DNA of 64,000 nt from Actinokineospora sp. NBRC 105648 (lineage in GTDB: Bacteria > Actinomycetota > Actinomycetes > Mycobacteriales > Pseudonocardiaceae). Below are positions 42,631-50,967 of the stretch, in pieces. Position numbers and translations under genes: made by a program. Each line of letters begins with the position of its first letter. The first letter of the stretch is position 1. The stretch lies in contig NZ_BSTR01000034.1 of assembly GCF_030269645.1 (NCBI RefSeq), positions 20,935 to 84,934 of the forward strand. The letters run 5' to 3'. The notes under the pieces were generated by a model. It was not told the DNA's origin. It made no database searches and was given only the letters and a program-made list of their open reading frames with translations.

Positions 42631-43338
42631 TCAGCCCTGCGGCTGGGCGTCCGTGGGCGCGACGGAAGCGGGCGCAGGCGACGTGGTCGTCACGGGCGGT
42701 GCGGACGTCGTCGTGGTCGTCGGCGCGGTGGTGGTCGTGGTGGATTGGGGAGCCTGCGTCGTCGTGGTCGACCGGTCGGGCACCGAGGTGGCGGTGGCCG
42801 TGGGCTCCGGTGTGGTGGTTGTCACGCCGGATTTCTCGGGCACGGTCGGAGTGGTGGTCGCGGGGCGCTTGACCAGACCACCGATCGTGGTGGACGCCTG
42901 GCCACCGGCGAGCGACTCGCCCCGGGCGAACTCCAGGCCAGTGACCACCGCCATGCCCAGCACGAAGGCCAGCACGGCCCCCGCCACCAGCGCCCACGGC
43001 CCGCGCCACGCCGACTTCCGGGGCAGCTGCTCGACCGGGTCGGGTCCGGCGGCGGTGTCCTCGGCCGCAGGCTCGTTCTCGGCTGCGGGCTCGTTCTCGA
43101 CCGAGATGACCGTGCCCTTCTTCGACACCACACGCTCGCGCACGGTGCGCACCCCCTCCCGCGTGCGTTCCAGCGAACGGAGGTACACCGTGCCCCCGAC
43201 GGTGGTGATGACGCTGGCCACGGCAGCGCCGCTGACCGTCCCCGCCACACCCAGCGTCGAGCCCAACACGGCGGCAGTGGCTGCCGCCAGCGCGCCCGCC
43301 GCCACCTGACTGATGCGAATTCCCTGTTCCGAACTCAT
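42631..43338 (-). CDS. Membrane protein with Thr/Ser/Pro-rich tail, unknown function
   Basis: 235 residues. An N-terminal glycine/alanine-rich helix pair (VAAGALAAATAAVLGSTLG, AVASVITTVGGTVYL) is followed by a charged segment with the repeat ENEPAAENEPAAED, then a transmembrane helix (WALVAGAVLAFVLGMAVVTG) and ~75 residues of Thr/Ser/Pro-rich sequence that is likely extracellular and may be glycosylated. No family recognised. Convergent with thiE (15 bp apart) and divergent from threonine dehydratase. Confidence 0.75.
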   Translation of the reverse strand: MSSEQGIRISQVAAGALAAATAAVLGSTLGVAGTVSGAAVASVITTVGGTVYLRSLERTREGVRTVRERVVSKKGTVISVENEPAAENEPAAEDTAAGPDPVEQLPRKSAWRGPWALVAGAVLAFVLGMAVVTGLEFARGESLAGGQASTTIGGLVKRPATTTPTVPEKSGVTTTTPEPTATATSVPDRSTTTTQAPQSTTTTTAPTTTTTSAPPVTTTSPAPASVAPTDAQPQG

Positions 43339-43455
43339 GATCCCGTTCTGTCGCGGTTGTCTTCCCTTGTCCCGGCCGACGTGCGGCGGTGTCCCCCGGT
43401 TGGCCCATGGTGAGGACCGCAACACCGTGCAGTCCACTGTGGACACACTGGTGGG

Positions 43456-44427
43456 GTGCACACTGGAGCGGTGAACCTGGTCACCATCGACGACATCACC
43501 GCCGCCGCGGCCCGCATCGCGGGCACCGCCGTGCGCACGCCCCTGCTGCCCTGCCCGTGGACCACCGCGTCCGACCGGCCACTGTGGATCAAACCGGAGA
43601 GCCTGCAACCGGTGGGCGCCTTCAAGATCCGGGGCGCCTACAACGCCGTGGCCCGCCTGTCCGACGAGCAGCGCGCCCGCGGCGTCGTCGCCTACTCCAG
43701 CGGCAACCACGCCCAGGCCGTGGCCTACGCCGCCCGGGCGTTCGGCGTCCCGGCGTGGATCGTGGTCCCCGAGCACACTCCCCGGGTCAAGGTCGAGGCT
43801 ACGCGATCGCACGGGGCCGAGGTCGTCCTGGTGCCGGTCGGCGAGCGCGAGTCCCGGGCCCACGAGATCGCCGAGCGCGAGGGCGCGGCACTGATCCCCC
43901 CGTTCGACCACCCGGACGTGATCGCCGGTCAGGGCACCATCGGCTTGGAGATCATCGCCGACCTGCCCACCGTGGACGTGGTCCTGGCCCCGGTCAGCGG
44001 CGGCGGCCTCATCTCGGGTGTAGCAGCGGCGGTGAAGGCCCTGAAGCCGGACGCGCAGGTCTGGGCGGTGGAGCCCGAACTGGCGGGCGACACGGCGGCA
44101 AGCCTCAAGGCGGGCAAGCGCGTGTCCTGGCCGATAGAGGACCGAAACCGCACGATCGCGGACGGACTGCAGAGCCAGCCGTCAGACCTGACCTTCGCCC
44201 ACGAGCAGGCACTGGTCGACGGCATCATCACGGTCTCCGAGGACGAGATCCGCGACGCCGTCCGATTCCTGGCGAACCGCACGCGCTTGGTGGCCGAGCC
44301 GAGCGGCGCAACTTCAGTGGCGGGATACCTGCACCACGCCACAGAACTCCCCAAGGGCAACACAGTAGCCATCCTCAGCGGCGGAAACCTAGACCCAGAA
44401 ACCCTCCACGACCTGCTCAAGCCATAA
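43456..44427 (+). CDS. Threonine/serine dehydratase-like PLP enzyme
   Basis: 323 residues from GTG 43456 (GTG 43471 is also possible). Fold type II PLP enzyme: the lysine-containing QPVGAFKIRGAYNAVA near residue 53, SSGNHAQAVAYAAR, the phosphate loop VSGGGLISG, and a conserved Ser in ILSGGNLD. There is no C-terminal ACT regulatory domain, so it is the short catabolic/degradative or serine-racemase-like type rather than full IlvA. The gene is monocistronic; degenerate repeats and two nested-hairpin elements follow. Confidence 0.9.
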   Translation: MHTGAVNLVTIDDITAAAARIAGTAVRTPLLPCPWTTASDRPLWIKPESLQPVGAFKIRGAYNAVARLSDEQRARGVVAYSSGNHAQAVAYAARAFGVPAWIVVPEHTPRVKVEATRSHGAEVVLVPVGERESRAHEIAEREGAALIPPFDHPDVIAGQGTIGLEIIADLPTVDVVLAPVSGGGLISGVAAAVKALKPDAQVWAVEPELAGDTAASLKAGKRVSWPIEDRNRTIADGLQSQPSDLTFAHEQALVDGIITVSEDEIRDAVRFLANRTRLVAEPSGATSVAGYLHHATELPKGNTVAILSGGNLDPETLHDLLKP

Positions 44428-44620
44428 CCCCCTCGGCCAATCCCCCAGCCTCACAACCCCAGTCGACCAATCCCCCAACCCCACCACCCTGGTCGGCCAA
44501 TTTCCCAACCCACCACCCAGTCGGCCGAATCCCCAGCCCCATCACACCGGTTAGGCCGAACCCCTCTCAACCCACCACCCTGGTTCGGCCGAACTCCCTA
44601 AAGCCAACCACGCTGGCACG
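44428..44620. repeat. Degenerate ~30-bp tandem repeats beside copy 2
   Basis: About six worn units built on TCGGCCAATCCCCCAACCCC then CACCACCCTGG; unit starts lie near 44431, 44462, 44492, 44519, 44551 and 44584. The array fills the gap between the dehydratase stop and the next hairpin repeat. Strand composition is very C-rich. No gene seen. Confidence 0.75.
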
Positions 44621-44763
44621 GCTGGATTGGGTGAACTCGCTTTGTTTGGGGAGAAAAGAGGCGCTAGCCTGACCCAGGCGGTGGGTATCCCTTTCCCACC
44701 CGCTCTACCCACGGCGCCTCTTTTCTTAGGGGCCCCAAACAAAGCGAGTTCACCCAATCCAGC
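44621..44763 (+). repeat. Nested-hairpin repeat, copy 2 (subtype B)
   Basis: Outer arms 44621-44651 and 44733-44763 are perfectly complementary over 31 nt, with core ACTCGCTTTGTTTGGGG. The inner stem AGAAAAGAGGCGC (44652-44664) pairs perfectly with 44714-44726. TAGGGGCCCC lies at the right arm. The central segment GGTGGGTATCCCTTTCCC resembles that of the other copies. It lies between convergent genes. Confidence 0.95.
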
Positions 44764-44841
44764 GCTGAGGTGGGCAGCCAAGCCCCGGTTTCTCTCCACC
44801 ACGCAAGCCAGCTGGCGAACTGGTTGGGCGCGCAGGCGAGG

Positions 44842-44983
44842 GCTGGATCGGGTGAAACTGCTTTGTTTGGGGCCCCTAAGAGAAGAGGCGCCGGGGTGAA
44901 GCGGGCGGGAAAGGGATCACCCACGCCGGAACCAGGCTAGCGCCTCTTCTCTCCCCAAACAAAGCAGTTTCACCCAATCCAGC
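44842..44983 (-). repeat. Nested-hairpin repeat, copy 3 (subtype B, inverted)
   Basis: Outer arms 44842-44872 and 44953-44983 are complementary over 31 nt with one mismatch; core AAACTGCTTTGTTTGGGG. The inner stem AGAGAAGAGGCGC (44879-44891) pairs with 44940-44952. GGGGCCCCTA is at the left arm, so it points opposite to copy 2, 78 bp away. The 36 bp between its right end and the MFS gene end hold nothing else. Confidence 0.95.
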
Positions 44984-45019
44984 ACTTGGCGAGGTGGTCG
45001 GGAACCAACTAGTTTGAGG

Positions 45020-46555
45020 TTAAGCCGCCCTGGAAGGGACCACATGCGTCGGCGGGCCTTCGATGCCGCAGTGCAGGCAGTCCCCGGGCTGCGGGGATTC
45101 CGGAGATTCCTGAGCCTCTGGAGCCTCCGGAGATTGCGTGGGAGTCGATGCGAGCACGTTGTCCCGAATGCTCAGCGCCATCAGCCCGCCAGCCACCGCA
45201 AGACCAGCGCACACCAACAAAGCAGTCCGCCAACTCGCGGTGAGTGCCACCGGATCCCGATAGGCCGCACCCGTGAGCCCCGCCACCGCAGGCAACACCG
45301 CCACCGCAAGGAGATTCCCCGTTCGGGCGACCGCGTTGTTCACCCCGGACGCCACGCCCGCATACCGGTCCGGCGCCGCCGCCAAGACCGTCGCGGTTAC
45401 CGGGGCCACCACAATCGCCAGCCCCAGGCCGAAGACGACCACCGCAGGTAGCACCGCACCCAGGTACGAGGCCCCTGGCTCCACCCGCAGCAGCAAGAGC
45501 ATCCCGCCCGCGAGCACCATCGGGCCGATCACCAGGAACCATCGCGGGCCCCAGCGGGAGGCGAGTCGTCCCGAGCGGGCCGAGAGCAGGAGCATGATCA
45601 CCGTGATCGGCAGGCCCGCCACCCCAGCCGCCGTCGGGGAGTAGCCCAGGGACGTCTGCAGTTGCAAGACCATCAGCATCAGCACGCCGCCCAGGGCCGC
45701 GTAGACCACGAAGGTCAGCGCGTTGGACACCACGAACGTGTGACTGCCGAACAGCGCGGGCGGCACCAGCGGCGCCCGTTGCCTGCGTTGCAGCAGCACG
45801 AACGCCGTCAACGCCAGCGCCCCGCCGATCCCGGCTGTCAGCACCAGCCAGTCCGCGCCCCGGCCCGGGGCCTCGACCAGGGCCGCCGTCAGGCCCGCGA
45901 GGCCGACCGCGCCGAGCACCGAGTCGAGGATGTTCGGGTGGCCGGTGACCTGCTCGTCGCGGGTCTCCGGGACGTAGCGCAGGGCCATCAGCACGCACAC
46001 CACCGCGACCGGGACGTTGATCAGGAAGGCCAGCCGCCAGGACCACACCTGGACCAGCAGGCCGCCGACCAGCGGGCCCGCCGCCGCCGCGAGGCCGCCC
46101 AGGCCGGACCAGGCGCCGATGGCGCGGGCGCGGTCCTCCCGGTGGAAGACCGACTGCAGGATGGCCAGCGAGCCCGGCGTCAGCAGCGCGCCGCCGATCC
46201 CCTGCAGGACCCGCGCGGCGACCAGCATGCCGGTGTCCTGCGCGGCCCCGCACAGCACCGAGGCCGCGCCGAACCACACGACACCCACCAGGAAGACCCG
46301 GCGCCTGCCGTAGCGGTCGCCCAGCGAGCCCGCGACCAGGATCAGCGAGGCCAGGGCCAGCAGGTAGCCGTCGAGGATCCACTGCAGACCCGCGACCGAG
46401 GCACCCAGCTCGGTGCCGATCCGCGGTAGCGCGACGTTGACCACGCTGCCGTCGAGCATGGCCATGCCCGAGCCCAGGATCGTGGTCGCCAAGACCCCGC
46501 GAGCGCGACCACTGCCCCAACGGATGTCGGCGGTGTCGATCTCGCGGGTCGCCAT
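45020..46555 (-). CDS. MFS drug exporter, DHA2 (14-TM) family
   Basis: 511 residues with about 14 hydrophobic segments. Motif A GSLGDRYGRRRVFLVG, motif C-like GPLVGGLLVQVWSWRLAFLIN and the early LDGSVVNVALPRIGTEL segment place it in the DHA2 group (QacA/EmrB-like proton antiporters). The N-terminal TTILGSGMAMLD is also typical. The C-terminal tail of ~45 residues is acidic and Pro-rich with a CLHCG motif, beyond the usual end. Substrate unknown. The DasR-like regulator gene lies just upstream on the same strand but is probably autonomous. Confidence 0.92.
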   Translation of the reverse strand: MATREIDTADIRWGSGRARGVLATTILGSGMAMLDGSVVNVALPRIGTELGASVAGLQWILDGYLLALASLILVAGSLGDRYGRRRVFLVGVVWFGAASVLCGAAQDTGMLVAARVLQGIGGALLTPGSLAILQSVFHREDRARAIGAWSGLGGLAAAAGPLVGGLLVQVWSWRLAFLINVPVAVVCVLMALRYVPETRDEQVTGHPNILDSVLGAVGLAGLTAALVEAPGRGADWLVLTAGIGGALALTAFVLLQRRQRAPLVPPALFGSHTFVVSNALTFVVYAALGGVLMLMVLQLQTSLGYSPTAAGVAGLPITVIMLLLSARSGRLASRWGPRWFLVIGPMVLAGGMLLLLRVEPGASYLGAVLPAVVVFGLGLAIVVAPVTATVLAAAPDRYAGVASGVNNAVARTGNLLAVAVLPAVAGLTGAAYRDPVALTASWRTALLVCAGLAVAGGLMALSIRDNVLASTPTQSPEAPEAQESPESPQPGDCLHCGIEGPPTHVVPSRAA

Positions 46556-46564
46556 CCGGCGAGC

Positions 46565-47320
46565 CTACGTCGGCCGGTTCAGCGTGGCCACGAACTTGTA
46601 CCGGTCACCGCGGTAGACCGACCGCACCCACTCCACCGGCCGCTCCTCGGTGTCGAACGAGTGCCGCGAGAGCAGCAGCATCGGCATGCCCACGTCGGCA
46701 CCGAGCAGCTCGGCCTCGTGCGGACCGGCCAGCGCGGTCTCGATCGTCTCCTCGGCGTGCCCCATCTCCACGTCGAACCGCTCGCGCAGCACCTGGTAGA
46801 GCGAACCGCCACCGCTGACGTAGCGGCGCAGGCCGCGGAAGCGGCCCAGCGGCAGGTGCGTGGTCTCCATCGCCATCGGCTCGCCGTCGGCCAGCCGCAG
46901 CCGGTGCAGCCGCAGCACCTTGGCCCCGGCCCGGATGCCCAGCAACCGGGCCAGGTCGGCCTCGGCCGGGATCTCCGAGACCTCCAGCAGCTTCGACGAC
47001 GGCTCGCGGCCCTGCGCGCGCATGTCCTCGGTGTAGGACGAGAGCTGCAACCGCTGGGCCACCTTCGGCTCCGCGGCGAAGGTGCCCTTGCCCTGCACGC
47101 GCAGCAGCCTGCCCTCGACGGTCAGCTCGGCCAGCGCCTGGCGGACCGTGGTGCGGGAGACGTCGAACTCGGTGGCGAGTGATCGTTCTGTGGGGATGGG
47201 CGAGCCGGGAGGCAGCGACCCGAGCAGGTCGAGCAAGTGGCGCTTCAGCCCCCAGTACTTGGGCTCCCGTTGCACACGCGCCACGGTGTCCGACCCGTCG
47301 GCCGTGGACATCTCCAGCAT
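46565..47320 (-). CDS. dasR: DasR-like GntR/HutC-family regulator
   Basis: 251 residues from the ATG at 47320, preceded by GGAGGGA. N-terminal GntR w[23 protein letters not shown] and the wing [16 protein letters not shown]-terminal UTRA effector domain with [16 protein letters not shown] and [14 protein letters not shown]. The helix and effector segments resemble DasR, the GlcNAc-6-P/GlcN-6-P-responsive repressor. A dre-type site lies upstream of the divergent SIS-domain gene, and a BadF-type kinase follows, which supports a role in aminosugar control. Confidence 0.88.
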   Translation of the reverse strand: MLEMSTADGSDTVARVQREPKYWGLKRHLLDLLGSLPPGSPIPTERSLATEFDVSRTTVRQALAELTVEGRLLRVQGKGTFAAEPKVAQRLQLSSYTEDMRAQGREPSSKLLEVSEIPAEADLARLLGIRAGAKVLRLHRLRLADGEPMAMETTHLPLGRFRGLRRYVSGGGSLYQVLRERFDVEMGHAEETIETALAGPHEAELLGADVGMPMLLLSRHSFDTEERPVEWVRSVYRGDRYKFVATLNRPT

Positions 47321-47452
47321 GGCGTCCCTCCTGAGTATTGCGCCCGACCCATACAGAATGCCTTGTCGGGGGTACTTGACGCGATCACACCCCGCCGGTT
47401 TGGCCCGACCGTGACCGGCGTACTGGACGCGGGAGGCCGTCCGCACGGTATG

Positions 47453-47468
47453 ATTGGTCTAGACCTTA
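47453..47468. promoter_or_regulatory. dre-type DasR operator
   Basis: ATTGGTCTAGACCTTA, containing the perfect core TGGTCTAGACC of the DasR responsive element, 19 bp upstream of the SIS-domain gene start. Confidence 0.88.
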
Positions 47469-47486
47469 CCGCTTGAGGAGCCGCAG

Positions 47487-48527
47487 ATGACGAACTCGCA
47501 GCGATCCGGTGAACTGATGCGAGCCGAGATCGCCGAGCAGCCCGCCGTGCTCGCCGCCGCCGTCGAGCGGCGCGCGGAGACCGCCGGGGTGGCCGCCAGG
47601 GTCGCCGACCTGCGGCCCCGGTTCGCCCTGTTCGCCGCCCGCGGGTCGAGCGACCACGCCGCGCTCTACGCCAAGTACCTGACCGAGGTGCTGCTCAACC
47701 TGCCCGCGGGCCTGGTGTCGCCCTCGACCACCACGCTCTACGGCGCCCAGCCCGACCTGACCGACGTGCTCTACGTGACAGTCAGCCAGAGCGGCGGCTC
47801 GCCCGACCTGATCGAGGCGACCCGCGCGGCCCGCGAGCGCGGGGCGCTGACCATCGCGGTCACCAACACCCCGGACTCCCCGCTGGTCGAGGCCGCCGAG
47901 CTGGCGATCGACATCGGCGCGGGCCCGGAGAAGGCGGTCGCGGCGACCAAGACCTACAGCGCCACCCTGCTCGCCCTCTACCTGCTGGTCGACGCGGTGC
48001 GCGGTGGCGACGGCGCGGCCGTGGCCGACCTGGGCACGCTCGCCGAGAAGGCGCTGGCGGCCGACTCCGTGGACGAGGCGGTGGCCCGGCTGCGGTTCGT
48101 CGACCGGATGGTGACCACCGGGCGCGGCTACTCCTCGGCCACCGCGGCCGAGGCGGCGCTGAAGTTGGCGGAAACCAGCTACCTGTCCGCGCGCGCCTAC
48201 AGCGGCGCCGACCTGCTGCACGGCCCGGTGGCCGCGGTCAGCGCCGACACCGGGGTCCTCGCGGTGACCAGCCAGGGCGCGGGTGGCGAGGCCATGCGGG
48301 AGGTCCTGGAGGTCGTCGCGCGCAGCGGTGCCGACATCGTCGCGGTGGGCTCGGCGGCCGGGTCGGTGCCCGCGACGCTGCGCATCGACGTCCCGCCGAC
48401 CGCCGAGGAGGTGGCCCCGATCCTGGAGGTGCTGCCGCTGCAGCGGCTCGCGCTGGGCCTGTCGCTGGCCCGTGGCGGCGACCCGGACCAGCCGCGCGGG
48501 CTGAACAAGGTGACCCGCACCCGCTGA
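47487..48527 (+). CDS. SIS-domain aminosugar-6-phosphate deaminase/isomerase (NagB-II/AgaS-like)
   Basis: 346 residues with two SIS domains: ALFAARGSSDHAALYAKYLT and SQSGGSPDLIEATRAARERG in the first, TTGRGYSSATAAEAALKLAE in the second, and the GlmS-like ending LQRLALGLSLARGGDPDQPRG with LNKVTRT. It lacks the glutaminase domain of GlmS, which marks the NagB-II type. Probable reaction: glucosamine-6-phosphate to fructose-6-phosphate plus ammonia. A dre site precedes it, linking it to the divergent DasR-like repressor. Confidence 0.9.
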   Translation: MTNSQRSGELMRAEIAEQPAVLAAAVERRAETAGVAARVADLRPRFALFAARGSSDHAALYAKYLTEVLLNLPAGLVSPSTTTLYGAQPDLTDVLYVTVSQSGGSPDLIEATRAARERGALTIAVTNTPDSPLVEAAELAIDIGAGPEKAVAATKTYSATLLALYLLVDAVRGGDGAAVADLGTLAEKALAADSVDEAVARLRFVDRMVTTGRGYSSATAAEAALKLAETSYLSARAYSGADLLHGPVAAVSADTGVLAVTSQGAGGEAMREVLEVVARSGADIVAVGSAAGSVPATLRIDVPPTAEEVAPILEVLPLQRLALGLSLARGGDPDQPRGLNKVTRTR

Positions 48528-48591
48528 GTCTCTTTGGCAGACTGACGGCTTGACCCCGCGGGCAACCGGCCGGACTTCCTACACTGGGTCC

Positions 48592-49125
48592 ATGCGAAGG
48601 ACCTCGTTCGCCACCTGGCCGTGCTCGGTCGCCCGCACGATGGACCTGCTCGGCGACCAGTGGACGCTGCTCGTGCTGCGGGAGGCCTACTTCGGCGTCC
48701 GGCGGTTCGAGCGGTTCCAGACCGAGCTGGGCATCGCGCGCAACACGCTCACCGAGCGGCTCGACCGGCTCACCGGCGCGGGCCTGCTCGAGCGCGTGCG
48801 CTACCAGCAGAAGCCGACCCGCTACGAGTACGCGCTGACCGAGATGGGCCGCGAGTTCTGGCCCGCGCTGGCGGCGATCATGCACTGGGGCGACCGGTGG
48901 CTGGCGGGCCCGGCGGGGCCGCCGCTGGTCTTCCGGCACAAGACCTGCGGGCACGAGACGCACGCGGTGGTGGGCTGCGCGCACTGCGGCGAGCCGCTGA
49001 GGGTGCGCGAGGTGGTGGCCGAACCCGGGCCGGGGGCGTTCGAGGTTGGGGGTGCCCGCTCCGCCGAGGGGGTAGAGCGGAGCGGGCCCGACCATGTTAC
49101 GCCGAACGGAGTAGCGGCCTCGTGA
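48592..49125 (+). CDS. HxlR-family regulator with C-terminal zinc-ribbon-like motif
   Basis: 177 residues from the ATG at 48592. HxlR wHTH: CSVARTMDLLGDQWTLLVLR, then GIARNTLTERLDRLTGAGLL. The C-terminal part has KTCGHETHAVVGCAHCGEPL, a likely zinc site usual in this subgroup. The last ~35 residues are low-complexity, coded in part by a GC-rich hairpin. The stop overlaps the start of the kinase gene (GTGA). A role in regulating the kinase is likely from coupling. Confidence 0.87.
   Translation: MRRTSFATWPCSVARTMDLLGDQWTLLVLREAYFGVRRFERFQTELGIARNTLTERLDRLTGAGLLERVRYQQKPTRYEYALTEMGREFWPALAAIMHWGDRWLAGPAGPPLVFRHKTCGHETHAVVGCAHCGEPLRVREVVAEPGPGAFEVGGARSAEGVERSGPDHVTPNGVAAS
49054..49087. other. 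GC-rich hairpin inside the 3' end of the hxlR-type gene
   Basis: GCCCGCTCCGC (49054-49064) pairs perfectly with GCGGAGCGGGC (49077-49087). It lies inside coding sequence, 34 bp before the kinase start, so it may act as an internal attenuator or have been inserted there, extending the reading frame. Confidence 0.55.
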
Positions 49126-50027
49126 GCGGGGTCGTCCTGGGGATCGACGCGGGCGGGTCGAACACCCGGGCGGTCGCCGTCGGCGAGTCCGGCGTGGTCC
49201 TCGGCCGCGGCACCGCGGGCGGGGCGAACCCGCAGTCGAACCCACCCGCGCTGGCCGCTGAGCGGGTCCTCGCGGCGGCCCGGGAAGCCCTGGGACCGCG
49301 CAGGCCGGACGCGTGCGTGCTCGGGCTGGCGGGGGCGTCATCACTGACCGACCCCGCCGTGGCCAGGCTGTTCGCCGGGGCCTTCGAGTTCCTGCGGGTC
49401 CGGGTGGTCACCGACGCCGAGGTCGCCTTCGCCGCGGGCACGACGGCCCCGGACGGCACGGTGCTGATCTCGGGCACCGGCTCGATCGCGATGCGGATCG
49501 CCGGGCACCGCCGGGCCCGGGTCGGGGCGGGCTTCGGGTGGCTGCTGGGCGACGAGGGCTCGGCGTTCTGGATCGGCCGGGAGGCCGTCCGGGCGACGCT
49601 GCGGGAGCTGCAGGCGGAGCAGGCGCTGGGCGCGCTGGCCACGTCGGTGCTGCGGTTGGCGCTGGAGGTGGACCCAGCCGGGGTGGAGCAGGCAGAGCTG
49701 TACTCGCGGCTGATCAGACGGGTGAACGTGGATGCGCCCATCCGGCTCGCCCGGTTCGCCCAGCTGGTGTCCAACGCCGTGGACCCGGTGGCGGCCGGGA
49801 TCCGGGAACGGGCGGCGCAGACGCTGGCCGGGGAGGCGCTGGCGGTGCACGAGGGCGGGCCGGTGGTGCTGGCCGGAGCGATCCTGGGGACGTCGGTGGG
49901 CACTCGCGTCCGGGAGCTGCTGGTGGGGCACGAGGTGCTGGACACCCGCGACGGTGCGATCGGCGCTGCCTGGCTGGCGGCGGTGGACGTGTTCGGCGCG
50001 AACGCGGTCCCGGTGCGCGAGGACTAA
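49122..50027 (+). CDS. nagK: BadF/BadG-type sugar kinase (N-acetylglucosamine kinase-like)
   Basis: 301 residues from GTG 49122. ASKHA-fold phosphate loops: LGIDAGGSNTRAVAVGESG at the N-terminus, VTDAEVAFAAG, LISGTGSIAMRI near residue 115, and FGWLLGDEGSAFWIG; the C-terminal adenosine loop is VVLAGAILGTS. These are typical of eukaryote-type NAGK homologues in actinobacteria. It would phosphorylate an aminosugar, upstream of the SIS deaminase in the same cluster. Coupled to the HxlR gene. Confidence 0.9.
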   Translation: MSGVVLGIDAGGSNTRAVAVGESGVVLGRGTAGGANPQSNPPALAAERVLAAAREALGPRRPDACVLGLAGASSLTDPAVARLFAGAFEFLRVRVVTDAEVAFAAGTTAPDGTVLISGTGSIAMRIAGHRRARVGAGFGWLLGDEGSAFWIGREAVRATLRELQAEQALGALATSVLRLALEVDPAGVEQAELYSRLIRRVNVDAPIRLARFAQLVSNAVDPVAAGIRERAAQTLAGEALAVHEGGPVVLAGAILGTSVGTRVRELLVGHEVLDTRDGAIGAAWLAAVDVFGANAVPVRED

Positions 50028-50089
50028 CGCGTCGGCACTCGGCCTACCGATCACCGCTGCCTGTGGCCGCACAAGGCCCGCCTGCGGCT

Positions 50090-50113
50090 GTGCGCGCGGT
50101 ATTGGCCGCGCAC
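50090..50113. terminator. Hairpin between convergent kinase and DUF3159 genes
   Basis: GTGCGCG (50090-50096) pairs with CGCGCAC (50107-50113). A second GC-rich palindromic stretch lies at 50066-50085. It is placed as expected for a bidirectional terminator. Confidence 0.6.
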
Positions 50114-50138
50114 GGCGGACAGGGCGTTAACCGGTGGG

Positions 50139-50786
50139 CTAGGAGTTGGCGGGTTCCGGGACGCGCGGCTGCCGCAGGCCGGGGTGGTCGGCGGGCAGGG
50201 ACTTGCGCAGCACCACCGCGCTGGCCGCGAGTACCACCGCTACCAGCGGCCAAGACAGCACCACCCGGGCCGCCGTGAGGGCCACCAGGTTCCCCGACCA
50301 CCAGAGCAGCCCGAACACCGCCGTGCGGACCGTGTACTGCCCCAGCACCCACACCCAGCTGGCCCGGCCGTAGGCGCGCACCAGGTCCGGGTCGCGCCGC
50401 CAGCGGGTCTTCTGGCCGAGCAGGACGCCCACGACCACGCCGAGCAGCGGCCAGCGGATGAGGATGCTCACCGCCCAGGCCAGTGCGCTGGCCGCGTTGG
50501 ATACCAGCTGGATGAGGAAGAAGTCCTCCGCGTGGCCGGTGTAGAGGGCCACGAGCGCCCCGGCGGCCACGGCTGTGAGACTTCCCACCACGGCCGCGAC
50601 CTTCTCGCCCCGGCTCACCCGGATCGCCGCGACCACCGCGGCGGCCAGCAGGGCGGTCGCCGCGCCCCAGCCGATGGCGTGGCCGGAGACCAGCCAGCCT
50701 GCGGCGAAGGCCAGCGGCGGGACGGTGGCGTCCAGCGCGCCGCGGGTGCCGCCGAGCAGGTCGGACAGGGAGTCGCTCACGCCCAC
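50139..50786 (-). CDS. DUF3159 membrane protein
   Basis: 215 residues from a GTG (one of two close GTG codons). Five hydrophobic segments and the conserved stretch SILIRWPLLGVVVGVLLGQK with WRRDPDLVRAYGRASWVW identify DUF3159, an actinobacterial family of integral membrane proteins without known role. The N-terminal LLGGTRGALDATVPPLAF is also typical. Monocistronic, convergent with the kinase and divergent from the SGNH hydrolase. Confidence 0.88.
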   Translation of the reverse strand: MGVSDSLSDLLGGTRGALDATVPPLAFAAGWLVSGHAIGWGAATALLAAAVVAAIRVSRGEKVAAVVGSLTAVAAGALVALYTGHAEDFFLIQLVSNAASALAWAVSILIRWPLLGVVVGVLLGQKTRWRRDPDLVRAYGRASWVWVLGQYTVRTAVFGLLWWSGNLVALTAARVVLSWPLVAVVLAASAVVLRKSLPADHPGLRQPRVPEPANS

Positions 50787-50967
50787 AGCCTGCCTGACCA
50801 GACCTTGGTTAGGTAGGCCTTACTCACGCCGGTTTTACCGAATCGGCTGGTCTGCACCACCCAGGTGGTCCTACGCTGCCACAACCAACGGTAGGCCGCA
50901 CGAGGGAATGCGGGGGCATTCTGAACGTTTGGTTGTACTAGGCAACGGATCGAAGGGGAGGTCGGCT

